Below are positions 35,312-45,248 of a DNA stretch of 64,000 bases, piece by piece. The notes beneath the pieces are model-generated. The model saw only the letters and a list, made by a program, of their open reading frames with translations, did no database searches and was not told the origin of the DNA. The position numbers and the translations under genes were made by a program. The DNA comes from Hemileia vastatrix (Eukaryota > Basidiomycota > Pucciniomycetes > Pucciniales > Zaghouaniaceae): positions 27,129,683 to 27,193,682 of the forward strand of contig JASXTE010000002.1 of assembly GCA_030280995.1 (NCBI GenBank), read 5' to 3'. Within the stretch, counting starts at the first letter, position 1. Each line of letters opens with the position of its first letter.

Positions 35312-36324
35312 ATGAAACCTTCTGACTTCATTGCTTCAGCTGATCAATCTCGCAAATACTGTGCCTTCACCCATAGGGAATGTATCTTCTCTTTTAACTG
35401 GCAAAAGCACACTTATAAAAGGGCCTGTTTATCCTGCTATGAGAAGAAAAGAAAATGTTCTGGCTTGAACTGTGGTTCTTTCCCCATCACTGCTACTAGC
35501 TTCGCCGCCTTCTGCAAACCTCTTCCTTCTTCTTCACCTTCTACTCCACCCCCTATTCCATCAACCTCTAAAGATCCCATCCCTTTTTCTCCATCAGCCT
35601 ATTTAAACCTTTCTCCATCACCTAATCCTCTGGGTCCTTCTCTCCAATCTAGACTTGCTGCTAGTCCCCCAAGAACTCTTGCTGCTCCCAGGGCCATGCT
35701 TCAGCCTTCTAACAATTCTTCTCCTTCTTCCAACATCTTGAAGCACAAAAGGTCCTATAATAGCCAGCAGTCTTCATCTTCTCTTGTTTCATCCAAAAGG
35801 CCCAGAACATCTACTTCAAACACCAAATCCAACACCAGTCCTCCTCATCTATCAAAAATAAAAAATCCTTTTCTAAACATAAAAAATCCCACTCCATTAC
35901 CAAGTAAGCCATTTATCTATGATCATGATAGTGTTGACACAGGTTAGTTGTCTCTTTTATTTTCTTAATCTTCTGGTTTTAATTTGCTGATATTTTAATT
36001 TGATAAGCGTCCACCGGTTCTCCAATTTCATATTCTGCTTATGAACTACCAGAACCTAATCCAAGCTTCCCTAGAGTTCCAATTCACCTAGTGTCTGAAA
36101 AGCTTTTTGCTAATTTTAATAACCTTATCGCTTATTTCCAACGATACCCGCCCTCTGATAGATCAGAATCTTGGATGAGAGAGCAACTGTTAAGAGACCT
36201 TTTCAAAATAGCCAACTGGCTTCAACACTATTGTAACCATGAAATAAGATTTGAATCCCAGGAAATTGATCAAGGTCCTTCTAAATTTTCTAATTTCGAT
36301 TCTTCAAAAGATAACAACCCTTGA
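35312..36324 (+). CDS. Antisense cargo gene 2: binuclear zinc-cluster-like protein
   Basis: Exon 1 is 35,312-35,942. The intron is 35,943-36,007 (65 nt; GTTAGT...GATAAG). Exon 2 is 36,008-36,324. The open frame is 315 residues. I chose the ATG of MKPSDFIASADQ because its position relative to the zinc motif matches cargo gene 1; the frame is open further upstream. Near residue 15 is R-x2-C-x6-C-x14-C-x2-C-x6-C (KYCAFTHREC, then ACLSCYEKKRKC). The first cysteine of the pattern is Arg (CGC; TGC would give Cys). A long Ser/Pro-rich low-complexity middle follows, with basic patches. The C-terminal helical domain has LIAYFQRYPP and WLQHYC, paralogous to cargo gene 1. Both genes run opposite to gag-pol. 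The function is unknown; a transcription-factor-like role is suggested only by the cysteine pattern. Confidence 0.65.
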
Positions 36325-36399
36325 TGGTGTTCTTCCTGGTATGTAGCTTTCTTGAATAATGTTTGAAAAATAAAATATAAACATCTAAACTACCTAAAA

Positions 36400-36509
36400 C
36401 TAAAATACCTTTTATTATTATTATTTTTTTTTTTTTATTATTTTATTAATTTTTTTTTTATTTTTTTTTATTTTTTTTTATTTTTATTTTTATTTTTATT
36501 TTTTAGTTA

Positions 36510-36540
<31 letters not shown>

Positions 36541-36740
36541 TTTTTTTTACCATTTAAAATAAAAGATTTTTTTTTTTTTTTTAATATTTAATTTTAATTT
36601 TTTTTTTTTAAAAAAAAGATAGTTTTGAAATAAAAGTTAAAATTTAATTTTTAAAGAAAGATAAACGAATGTGAAAAGAAAAATAAAAAATGTAAAAAAA
36701 TTTTTTTTTTTTTTTTTTTTTTTAAAAAAATAAAATTTTA
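36400..36740. repeat. T-rich low-complexity tract
   Basis: Long runs of T broken by A or TTA (36,410-36,740), including a TTA microsatellite near 36,510-36,540. No coding content. Confidence 0.85.
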
Positions 36741-37420
36741 AAAGATGCCCCCCGGCCATTTGATGAGCCGTACCCTCGACATCATACCCACATCCAAGTG
36801 CAACTTGATGTGGTTACACAATTTTGAGAAATTGAAAAGAAAAGAAAATAAATGAAAGTTTTTAGAAGATATTTTTTTATAATGATGATCACTGGGTGGA
36901 CTCCCTCCAATTTATAAAAATGATTAGACACCACCAGTGAGCATCACCTTTACATTAATTCATAATATATATTAAAGAAAAGAAATCACAATCTAACATA
37001 AAAAATCAAAAACAAAATAAAATATAAAAAAATCTTGAATCCGGTGTTGAGAGCGGTGTCTCTTGATTCGTTCCAGTTTATAGTCTTAGTGGACTTCCTA
37101 AAATTAAAAGACAAAGCCAGGATTCAACTAGAAACAGGGAAAATTTTGGAAACGAACATTATGGGGTAATTGTGTATAGAGCAGCCAGCCCATCAATTAC
37201 CCCCACACTTGCCAACATTTAATTAAGAAGGTTCCCCTGTGAACACTTCTTCCAATAAATTTTAAAATTTTTCCAACACTATCTTCACCCATATTTTAAG
37301 AATTTTAAATTTTGAAAATTTTCAATGAAGGTTTTCTCGTATTTCGTTATGTTTCATCACAGTTTCGTTGCCCATATGCAGTGTAACGATAGTAAATTAT
37401 TTGATAAAAAAAAAAAGAAG
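36741..37420. other. Noncoding DNA with an inverted repeat and one hairpin motif
   Basis: GATGATCACTGGGTGG (about 36,881-36,896) and CACCACCAGTGAGCATCACC (about 36,932-36,951) are imperfect inverted repeats. One copy of the CCAGTTTA hairpin motif lies at 37,073-37,095 with an AGTC/GACT stem. No gene seen. Confidence 0.45.
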
Positions 37421-37585
37421 ATAGTTTATCCTCGTTGCGGAGGTCGTCATAAGATTTTTATAAACATCATAGTTTATCCTCATTGCGGAGGAATCCATAA
37501 AATTTCGTAGATATCATAGTTTATCCTCATTGCGGAGGAATCCATAAAGTTTCATTGATATCATAGTTTATCCTCATTGCGGAGG
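37421..37585 (+). repeat. Four tandem hairpin units at the 3' end of pol
   Basis: Units begin at about 37,422, 37,470, 37,517 and 37,564, spaced 47-48 bp. Each has TAGTTTATCCTC, a 6-base loop (ATTGCG or GTTGCG) and GAGG. They belong to the same family as 34,748-35,216 but with the stem CCTC/GAGG, and the last three are almost identical. The last unit overlaps the end of the frameshifted integrase C-terminus. Confidence 0.85.
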
Positions 37586-40261
37586 AATCCTTCGGCACTC
37601 CTGATGCCTCTAGGATAGAACCGTTTCACTTGATCGGCCGCTACCCTCTTCTTTAATACTACTCCATCCAACTCTTCTAGCACATATGAACCGCCGGAAA
37701 CTTGCTCCTTGATTTTATACGGTCCATTCCACCTTTTTATTTAAATTCTCTAATTCTCCAACATATACACCATTCCTTAATTTACTACTATCCCACACTA
37801 CCAATCCATTTTCCTCTACATACACCACATCTTCTTCTACCTCCTCTCTGCCGAATTTATCTACACCTTTTCCAACACCTTTATTAACATAAAAACTATT
37901 TTCCAGTTTATCCTCTTGGTGGAGGTCATCATCATCATAATCTAAACACAATAGTCCTGCCAGTTTAACCTCATGGGGGAGGTATGGAAGGTCTTCAGCT
38001 CCTTTAGTGCTGGCTTTGATAATAGGTATATCTTCATCGAACTCTTCTGAGTCTGAATCTTCTTCAGTGGGTGGTCTCCTTGATAAACCATCTGGCATAG
38101 TAAAAGTCTTGCCAGGCTTATGAACTAAATCAAATGAAAAATGTTGAATAAAAGCTACCCATCTCGTCATGGGTGCGTTCGGTAAACTTGGGGAATTAAT
38201 CATCTGGATTAACGATTTCGCATCCACTTGCAACTCAAAATGTTGCCCCCACAAAATATGCTGAAGTTTCTTCAGTATTTTCGCCACACCACATAATTCC
38301 AATTTTGGTTGAGAATATCTTGATTCAACCTCAGTAAATACTACAGATTCATACCTAACTGGCCTGATGTAACCAGCTTTATCCATCTGAGACAAAACCA
38401 CCCCAGCTGCAACCTGACTTGAATCAACTGCTAAATAAATTCTACCAGCATCTTTTCCATAATCTAACTTGTGCAGGACTAAATCCTTCCCTACAACCTC
38501 CTTCAACTTCACAAACGCCTTCTCACACTCTTCATCCCACTCCCAGTCTGCATCCTTTCTCGTTAACCGTCTCAATGGAGCTGCCAATGAAGAAAAGTCC
38601 TTGATAAACATTCTAACATATACGCAAACGCCTAAAAACCCTCTAACTTCGGTCGTATTCTTGGGTCTTGGCCAGGACTGAATTTTGTTAACTTTCTTCT
38701 TGGACATAATCCTACCCTCTCTACATACCACATGGCCTAATATTTCTAAGGCTGGCACACAACATGAAAATTTTGAACCTGAAATAGTTAAACCAGCCTC
38801 TTCAATTCGAAACAAGATTCTTTCTAAAGTAATTGCAAACTCCCAAATGAATTTGCGTATCCCGGGATTCTCTTCCAACACCTGGTTATCATAGTCGGTT
38901 GTTGGTCCCTTAATTCCTCCATCATCTATAAAGATTCCAGCATATTGTGGAATTTCATCTTGAAGGATCCAAGCCATCTGAGCTTGATAAACTGCAACCG
39001 AATTTGTTGCTCCTTGAGGTAATCTTTTTAACTGTAAACGTCCAAGTGGCGTATCGAATGTAGTGAGAGGCCTTGAGTCCGGATGTAACTCTCTCTCATC
39101 ATATCCACCCATAATATCTCCCAAACCATAGCACACTCTCCCTGCAAACGCTTCAACAAACTCCTCAGCACTAGGTGGTATCCCAGCATCCTTTATTGTA
39201 ACCCTATTTAATTCCCTAAGATCATGAACAACTCTAAGCTTGCCATTCGGTTTCTTGATACAAAATACAGGACTAGAATAACTTGACGTTGATTGCTCAT
39301 ACAGTCCAGTGCGTATCCGTTCTCTGACAACTTCAATATAGGCTTCTTTTAATGCAGCCGGAATAGGAATTGGTTTCTGCTGCCACGGTTCATGACATAC
39401 CACAGGAATCTTGTAAGGCTCCCCATAGGAATGCTTCAACACACCCCTCTCCTCTTCTACAAAAGCAATGGCCTTCTCTTGCTTGACCATCACATCCAAC
39501 AACAACTTCTTCTCTTCTCCAGACAACCAACCATCAGGTCCAAAATTAACAACACCCAGTCTCTCAAAAGTGATTCTTGACGTCTCAGAAAATTCAGGCG
39601 GATTCTTTACCAAGGGACTTTCATAAGGATCTCTTGATAACCTTGGTCTTCTCAAGGGTGGATTTAATTCAGCAGGTAGCGGTTCATTAATAGGTTGAAC
39701 TTTATTTGCTACTTTCTTATATTTGGCTGCGTCCACATCTAAATAAACTTGAGGTAAAACATTGCCATTAAAACTTTCATCAAATGAATCTTCTTCATCG
39801 TCAGAATTGGAATAAGAAAAATTAGAAAAATATTTTATTTCATTTTTAAATTTTACCCTTTTCTCCTTTCCCTCGTCTAATTTATAAACAGATTTTCCAA
39901 CACCTTTGCTTCCCTTATCCAACAGTAAATCACCCATAAAGAAAGTTGGCAGTTTACCCTCTTGCTGGAGGACCGGAATTGAATTTTCACAAAAATTATT
40001 TTTTTGGGTTTTAATTATACTGAGATTTTTTATCGGATTTTGATGTGATATTTGCAGTTTACCCTCTTGCTGGAGGTCCATAAGCATACCCTTCCAATTT
40101 TTATCCAACCTAATTTGGCCCATTTTGCCTTTTTCACCGTTTTTAAATTTAATAGAAAAACCGGGTAAATCCAATAAACATATAGAAAAGTCCAAAACGT
40201 ATTTGCACTCCAAAGTAATATTAACAGAAAATAATTGAGAATCCACTTGAATTATCTCCAA
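37561..40261 (-). pseudogene. pol: RT-RNase H of element D with frameshifted integrase C-terminus
   Basis: The open part (40,261-37,715, 848 residues counted from Leu) has RT at about 290-500 with SPVFCIKKPNGKLRVVHDLR and FIDDGG at 444-449, and RNase H at about 600-730 with Asp613, Glu655, Asp680 and Asp724 in place (AVDSSQVAAG, KLELCG, VDAKSL, MPDGLSRR). After an acidic stretch the frame ends at VEWTV. A one-base shift at an A-run near 37,725 continues with RWNGPYKIKEQVSGGSYVLE and VKRFYPR to a TGA at 37,561, which is a typical gypsy integrase C-terminus. The zinc and D-D-E core normally lying before it is missing. RT and RNase H look intact. Hairpin motifs fall in this frame as L-x-x-E-x-K-L peptides. 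Confidence 0.85.
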
Positions 40262-40333
40262 GTGAGCTGACCTATTGCAATCCGGGATCTCATCCTGAGG
40301 AGAGATTACAACATTAGAGCGATCAGCCCCCTG

Positions 40334-42943
40334 CTACCCCAAAAAATGAGGGCATTCATCCCTTTCCAACAAACATAATTCACCAGAAGCCGTCCCTTTT
40401 ATATGCCGCTTCTTGGTGCAAACACAACACTGGCACAGAGTAGTAATCCCTGGCCGTGTTTCCCAACCTTCATCTCCAGGAGGTGCTAACTGCATATGTA
40501 ACCTCCGCATATCTTCACCAGTGATCTCCAAACTAATCCCCATGCCAGCTTGATACCCTATCCTGGCCTCAAAATCCATCAAAAAAGGACCACCAAGAAC
40601 AGTTTTGACTGCTCCTCTGGCCACATAAAAGTGAACCTTACCAACAGATCCACCAATGCCTAACCTGACATGCTCAGCAGTACCCATCAGCTCTGTTGCA
40701 TGCCCTCCAATACCTCTGAGGTTTCCCCCAGTTCCACTTTTAATTGGAAAGCCTATACTCGTCGCTTGCTCCAATGAAATTAAATTAATTTGAGACCCTG
40801 AATCGACCAAGGCCTTTACTTCTTTACCATTAAGAGTTACCACCAGGTAACCCAGGGGAGCGGAAAAATGTGTATCTACATCTTCCCCAAACTTTTCAGC
40901 ATTTTCACAAATATATTCCACCTCTCCAGTGGAAACCCGACGCCTCGTCAAATGCTTCTTTTGCTTTTCAGCAAGCGCCGGACTAATCGTAAATAACTCC
41001 CCCAAAGATAAGGGAATCTGAAGTTGATTCACCCTATTCAAAACTGCGTCCATCGCATTAGCTTGACCAGAAACTACTGGCCGCTCATACTGGACCTTTG
41101 ATTTAACAACCTTGGCCCTGGGTACCTCTTGAGGTCCAACCGAGCCATCTTCACCCCCCATTATAACATCTTCACTTTCTATAACCCTAACTCCGTCACC
41201 AGCTTCTTGCACTAATCCTGATCCATCACTAGTCCTTCTTACACCCTCCATTGGGATGGGACCGCTAAAACTTGGTCTGGGTAGAGACGCCAACGGTACG
41301 TCCTCCTCAGAATCCGAATCATCCTCTGGCATAGGCTCACCATTTAAATCAAACTTGCCATAACTAGGGGGCCCCATATCAGCAATCCCCTTCTGCATTT
41401 TATATAATTCGTCCTTAGAGTAAGGGTTCAATTTGTTGGCGGCAGTTTGAGCACTAGAAATCTTGTCCTTAGAGTAAGGGTTCACTTTGTTATTGGCCTT
41501 GCCAGGATTAGCCCTCAATTGGCTCTGAATGCTACTTTTCGCCTTAGTAGCAGCTGCTCTTCTAGCAGCATTAACATCATATTCGCCAGCCATACAGCTA
41601 CCCTCCACCTGGGCAACCGTCGCCAGCTCTAAACCACCAAAAGAAGTAGAGAACGTGGCTTTACTGACCTCTTTCTCCTTGCCCTTGTCAGCTTTACCAC
41701 CATTACCGTTACCATTTTTTCCACCCTTGGTATTAACATCTTCATCCGTCACCTCTTCAAATCTGGCTCTTCTTTCAGCCGTTAAACTTCTTCTGACCAA
41801 ATCAGAAGGAGACTGTCCATCACTGGGCTTGATGAACGAACCATCAGGAAATTTATAAACTTTACCATCAAATAAAACTTGCCCAGCATCCATATCCTTA
41901 TCAAGAGCAAAACAAACTGTTGCTCTGTGACCCCTCCTATTACAATAGGAGCACACCTTTGGCTCATCGTAGCCACCTCTATATCCATTACCACCATTCC
42001 CACCATTTCTCCCATTGCCTGGGAAGCGGTTACCGTTGTTATTGCCATTATAATTTCGACGTTCATAACCTCTAGACTGATAAGAAGTCGACGTCGACAA
42101 AGAAGCGATTGGGGCCTTGTTGGCCTTCTGGGTTTCTTGAAAAAATATTTTTAATTGTTTAGTTAAATTGGCCAGGTGATCGACCATCTTATTATCTACA
42201 TTACCCTCAACTTTAGCAGCAGGTAATCCCATTTGAGCCTTCTTGGCCTCCTGGGCTTTGACCATAATATCGTTGTTTTTGGCCAAAACCTTGCTAACCT
42301 TGCTAACATATTGAGTGCAAGACTCTTGATATTTGTCCAAAGCCAATAACTTGAGATGGGCCTGAATGTTCTCTTTGATAACCTCCAGAGCCGGCAGTTT
42401 CTGCTCACCATTAGGCAGTTCCTTCATCAAATCTTTTCTTGAAAGATCCTTCAAGACGTCCATACGAATATCCCTGCTGCATGCTGTCCAAAACAAATCT
42501 TTTGCTTGGTTCTCATGCACTAACTCGTCCACCAGTATGAGATATTCCACCACTTCATCAAACTGAACACAGAGCTTTTTGAAGTCAGCCATAGAAGAAA
42601 CACCACCTTTTGCTTGCCAGTCTCCAACAATTTTATTGAGGTCCATCATAGTAAACCTAACACCCCATCTATCAACCATAGCTTTAGAAAGCTTAACCCA
42701 ATCCTTGTCCTTGAATGCCTGCATAGCAATAACCTCTTTTTCCACCTCCCTATCGGCAATAAAAAATCTAACTTGCTTCACCATATCCACATGAGAAGCA
42801 CCATCAACAGCAGCAGCAGCTTCATACCTGCTAATGAACCATTTAACCTCCTCCCCATCAAACTTTGGGCCATCCCAAGAAACAATTCTAACTGAGGTAG
42901 TAAGAGGGTTAGAAGATCCAGAAGCAACAGCAGAAGAAGACAT
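40334..42943 (-). CDS. gag: Gag-protease of element D
   Basis: 869 residues. The N-terminal half is a retrotransposon gag domain (FDGEEVKWFISRYEAAAAVD, residues about 28-47). A Gly/Asn-rich stretch (300-325) precedes a classic zinc knuckle CSYCNRRGHRATVC (331-344). Residues 400-640 are low-complexity and charged. An aspartic-protease domain (about 690-800) has LVDSGSQINLIS with the active Asp at 714. A Cys-rich tail (LCQCCVC, 837-843) ends at TAG (40,334-40,336). The same frame stays open into RT downstream, so Gag-Pro-Pol needs passage through this amber codon. The protein should form particles, bind RNA and cleave the polyprotein. Confidence 0.9.
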   Translation of the reverse strand: MSSSAVASGSSNPLTTSVRIVSWDGPKFDGEEVKWFISRYEAAAAVDGASHVDMVKQVRFFIADREVEKEVIAMQAFKDKDWVKLSKAMVDRWGVRFTMMDLNKIVGDWQAKGGVSSMADFKKLCVQFDEVVEYLILVDELVHENQAKDLFWTACSRDIRMDVLKDLSRKDLMKELPNGEQKLPALEVIKENIQAHLKLLALDKYQESCTQYVSKVSKVLAKNNDIMVKAQEAKKAQMGLPAAKVEGNVDNKMVDHLANLTKQLKIFFQETQKANKAPIASLSTSTSYQSRGYERRNYNGNNNGNRFPGNGRNGGNGGNGYRGGYDEPKVCSYCNRRGHRATVCFALDKDMDAGQVLFDGKVYKFPDGSFIKPSDGQSPSDLVRRSLTAERRARFEEVTDEDVNTKGGKNGNGNGGKADKGKEKEVSKATFSTSFGGLELATVAQVEGSCMAGEYDVNAARRAAATKAKSSIQSQLRANPGKANNKVNPYSKDKISSAQTAANKLNPYSKDELYKMQKGIADMGPPSYGKFDLNGEPMPEDDSDSEEDVPLASLPRPSFSGPIPMEGVRRTSDGSGLVQEAGDGVRVIESEDVIMGGEDGSVGPQEVPRAKVVKSKVQYERPVVSGQANAMDAVLNRVNQLQIPLSLGELFTISPALAEKQKKHLTRRRVSTGEVEYICENAEKFGEDVDTHFSAPLGYLVVTLNGKEVKALVDSGSQINLISLEQATSIGFPIKSGTGGNLRGIGGHATELMGTAEHVRLGIGGSVGKVHFYVARGAVKTVLGGPFLMDFEARIGYQAGMGISLEITGEDMRRLHMQLAPPGDEGWETRPGITTLCQCCVCTKKRHIKGTASGELCLLERDECPHFLG

Positions 42944-42983
42944 CCCAATAAGTAATGAAAAGCGTTAACAATCGATAAAATAA

Positions 42984-43060
42984 CAAGCCTCTTGCAGGCC
43001 AATAACAAAAATCCAATTAGAGTTCCAGAAAATAAGCCTCTTGCAGGCTAAGAACGTTCT
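42984..43060 (-). repeat. Paired GCCT...AGGC hairpins in the element D leader
   Basis: AGCCTCTTGCAGGC occurs twice, at about 42,988 and 43,036, 48 bp apart, between the primer-binding site and the gag start. Each can form a short stem (GCCT/AGGC) and recalls the CCTCTTGCTGGAGG form of the hairpin family. Confidence 0.55.
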
Positions 43061-43101
43061 TGATCCAAGTAAGTCTTTAAAGAAAGCTAGAGAAATCGAA
43101 A

Positions 43102-43118
43102 CCCCACGTTGGGCACCA
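43102..43118 (-). other. Primer-binding site of element D
   Basis: The minus strand reads TGGTGCCCAACGTGGGG two bases after the 5' LTR end. From memory of retroviral sites this closely resembles the tRNA-Lys type (one base difference), but a match to this organism's tRNAs was not tested. Confidence 0.7.
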
Positions 43119-43120
43119 AC

Positions 43121-44216
43121 TATGGTAAGGTAAACTCTTACAGTCGCCTTGCTGTAAGCAGAATCCGGAGGAGATATGTGGATTTAGCCGAAAACCCCGT
43201 CCTTCCAACAAAAAAAATATCAAAATGGGAATTCTAAATCACTAAGCTAACCAATCTACTTGGATCTGATTTATAAAATAATGAAACTCTAAAATATTTA
43301 ACGCTTATTGAGATCGAGATAAAAGTGGCTGTTGATAAAGAAATACTGAATACAACAATTAAGGTGTACCAGTGAAAGATCTGAAAAGATTGACTTTTAT
43401 GTTTTTATAATATTTTTAATTTTTATGAGACAGCAATAATCAAGTCCCAGTGATGAAGACCTTTCTAAAGATACCCTGTATGAAGTGTGATTTTAATTGT
43501 TGAGTAGTATTTCTAAAATGTTATATATAAAATATAAAGTTATAAGGGTATTACAATTTATTTTAATTTGTTGAGTAATAAAAAAAATGAGACCGTGGTG
43601 GTCAATGATTAAGCTGAATGATGTGTCCCCCCTCTCAATTTCGAGTTTGAGAAGCGCTTAAGTATTCCTAGTCACGTGCCTAAGTTTTCCCCTCCAGAGC
43701 TCTTCCAGAGTCAATCCGGAGTCCGTACGGAGTCCGTCCGGACTTCCGGACTCAATTTAGAACCTTAAAACCATAATAAAAAATCTAGAAAAATTACACA
43801 TAATAGAGCTACTTCCCCTTTACATACCAAACTAATTTTCGTAGTCTGCGCAGCTCTAATTACCCCGTGAAAGTTCATCAAAGTTAAGTAATTTTTGAAA
43901 ATGTAAATATTTCTATAAAACTTTAAAATTCATTTAAAAATATAAAAAAAATAGTAAAAATTCTGGGAAAATTTCCCAAGGTTCTTGAGTGACTTGACTT
44001 GATACTTATAAATTTTTCAGACCGTAAAAATAAGTTTTCTCCGTAAAATAAATTGTATTTGTGTAGGCATTTGCTCGTGACCAATTTCTTCATATTTTAA
44101 ACTCCAAAATAAATTAAATAAAACCCTTTTTATAAAAAAATAATAACACCAATCTTGCACGCCGTAATAACTCCATTTACATATTTAGGTGCCGTACTAA
44201 ACTTTAGGCTACCACA
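43121..44216 (-). repeat. 5' LTR of element D
   Basis: 1,096 bp. It contains an extra 11-bp unit near 43,728 giving two GTCCG...GGAGTCCG units, and one extra C near 43,816, compared with the 3' LTR. Confidence 0.92.
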
Positions 44217-44680
44217 CCGGCCTCCCTGAAGCCAGAAAACCAACAAAAACCACTAATCTACTTAGAAAAATTAGCTACAACTACTAAAACCTTTAAAACA
44301 CGGAATTTCACTATAACAACATTGAGACATGAAATATAGAGAAAAATTAGCTCTATCCAATGGTACTAAGCACTTAACCCTAAGACTTAAGGTTAGCCCG
44401 TAAAACACAAAAAACAAAATTAAACAGCAATCTTTTATAAATGAAAAATGAGGAAATGACCCCTTAAAACTCAGAATATGAAAAATGTCTTCAAGACATA
44501 AAATATAGAGAAAAACTAGGGCTATCCAATGATAGTACCCACATACCTGCAGACCCAATATCCACGGAATAAAACCAGAAAAATACCCAATTCCTTAACA
44601 GATGTCAATTAAGACATGCACAAATAGCGCCAAATCACACAACAAAGGCCCCTTCCAATGTTGGAAGACCACAACGCAAA
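44217..44680. other. Unclassified insert, right part
   Basis: Continues the foreign DNA of 31,623-32,258. A segment (GACATGAAATATAGAGAAAA... GCTATCCAATG, from 44,326) is repeated at 44,493 after about 167 bp. TGTA occurs at both outer junctions (31,619-31,622 and 44,681-44,684), a possible short duplication. No coding region is recognised. Confidence 0.4.
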
Positions 44681-45237
44681 TGTAAATAACAAATTAGTAA
44701 TAGAAGTAATGGAATTAATTTGATAGAATATAATAAGTTGTAAGTAAGTAAAGAATGAGGAAAAAATAACCATAATGGGAGGCCTTATATAGGTGAAAAG
44801 AGAGAAACCACATAGTTAAAAAAATCTATATACAGGATTATGAGAGAAAATAAAATTCCACAATAAGATATTGCAAATATTAAGATTTATCTATAAAGAA
44901 TGTATCAATAAAATTTATTTACTGTATATATCAAATTATTCGATTTATTTTAAAGTTTCTGTAAATTTCACTTTTAAATAATATAATTAGAATTTAATAC
45001 ATAGTATTAATATATTTTTATTTCTCCTCTAAACTGTCATGAGGACGTTGTCAGGGGAAAAAATATGAGGGACATTTAAAATTAAATATTTACTTGATTT
45101 TTACTTATTCCAATTAGTTAAATTATTGTAAGTAAGTTATAAAGTAAATATATTTAATAAAATAAGAAATAAAGGTGTGGCTTCCTCCTAGTGAATAATT
45201 AATTATTTACTGGGTAATTCTAGTATCCTGGCTGACA
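44681..45237 (-). repeat. Minus-oriented LTR, second piece
   Basis: On the minus strand it begins TGTCAGCCAGGATACTAGAA at 45,237 and carries TATATAAGGCCTCCC (revcomp of 44,781-44,795). Added to 31,448-31,622 it gives about 730 bp, the size of this LTR family, so the unclassified insert and element D lie inside one LTR. Confidence 0.65.
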
Positions 45238-45248
45238 ATTTTGGTGGA

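Larger units (their letters stand above)
32259..44216 (-). mobile_element. Young 12-kb Ty3/gypsy element D with antisense cargo genes and no integrase core
   Basis: The LTRs 32,259-33,342 and 43,121-44,216 are about 99% identical apart from an 11-bp and a 1-bp indel, so insertion is recent. CCGG on both sides (32,255-32,258 and 44,217-44,220) is a likely 4-bp duplication. On the minus strand: primer-binding site, gag-protease, an amber codon, RT-RNase H, a frameshifted integrase C-terminus, noncoding DNA carrying two plus-strand genes, polypurine tract, 3' LTR. Because the integrase core is absent, this copy would need integrase supplied by a relative. Confidence 0.9.

Noticed and set aside
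36400..36740. Centromere or telomere-type repeat
   Set aside because: It is only a T-rich low-complexity tract of a few hundred bases inside an element.
33343..37560. Hidden integrase core of element D in another frame
   Set aside because: I looked for the HHCC and D-D-35-E signatures on the minus strand of this stretch and saw none; only the C-terminal end next to pol is present.
37421..37585. CRISPR-like array
   Set aside because: Units are spaced 47-48 bp, but the spacers are similar to each other and the organism is a eukaryote; this is a tandem hairpin repeat.
38419..38894. Plus-strand frames within pol of element D
   Set aside because: Short shadows opposite well-conserved RT-RNase H coding sequence.
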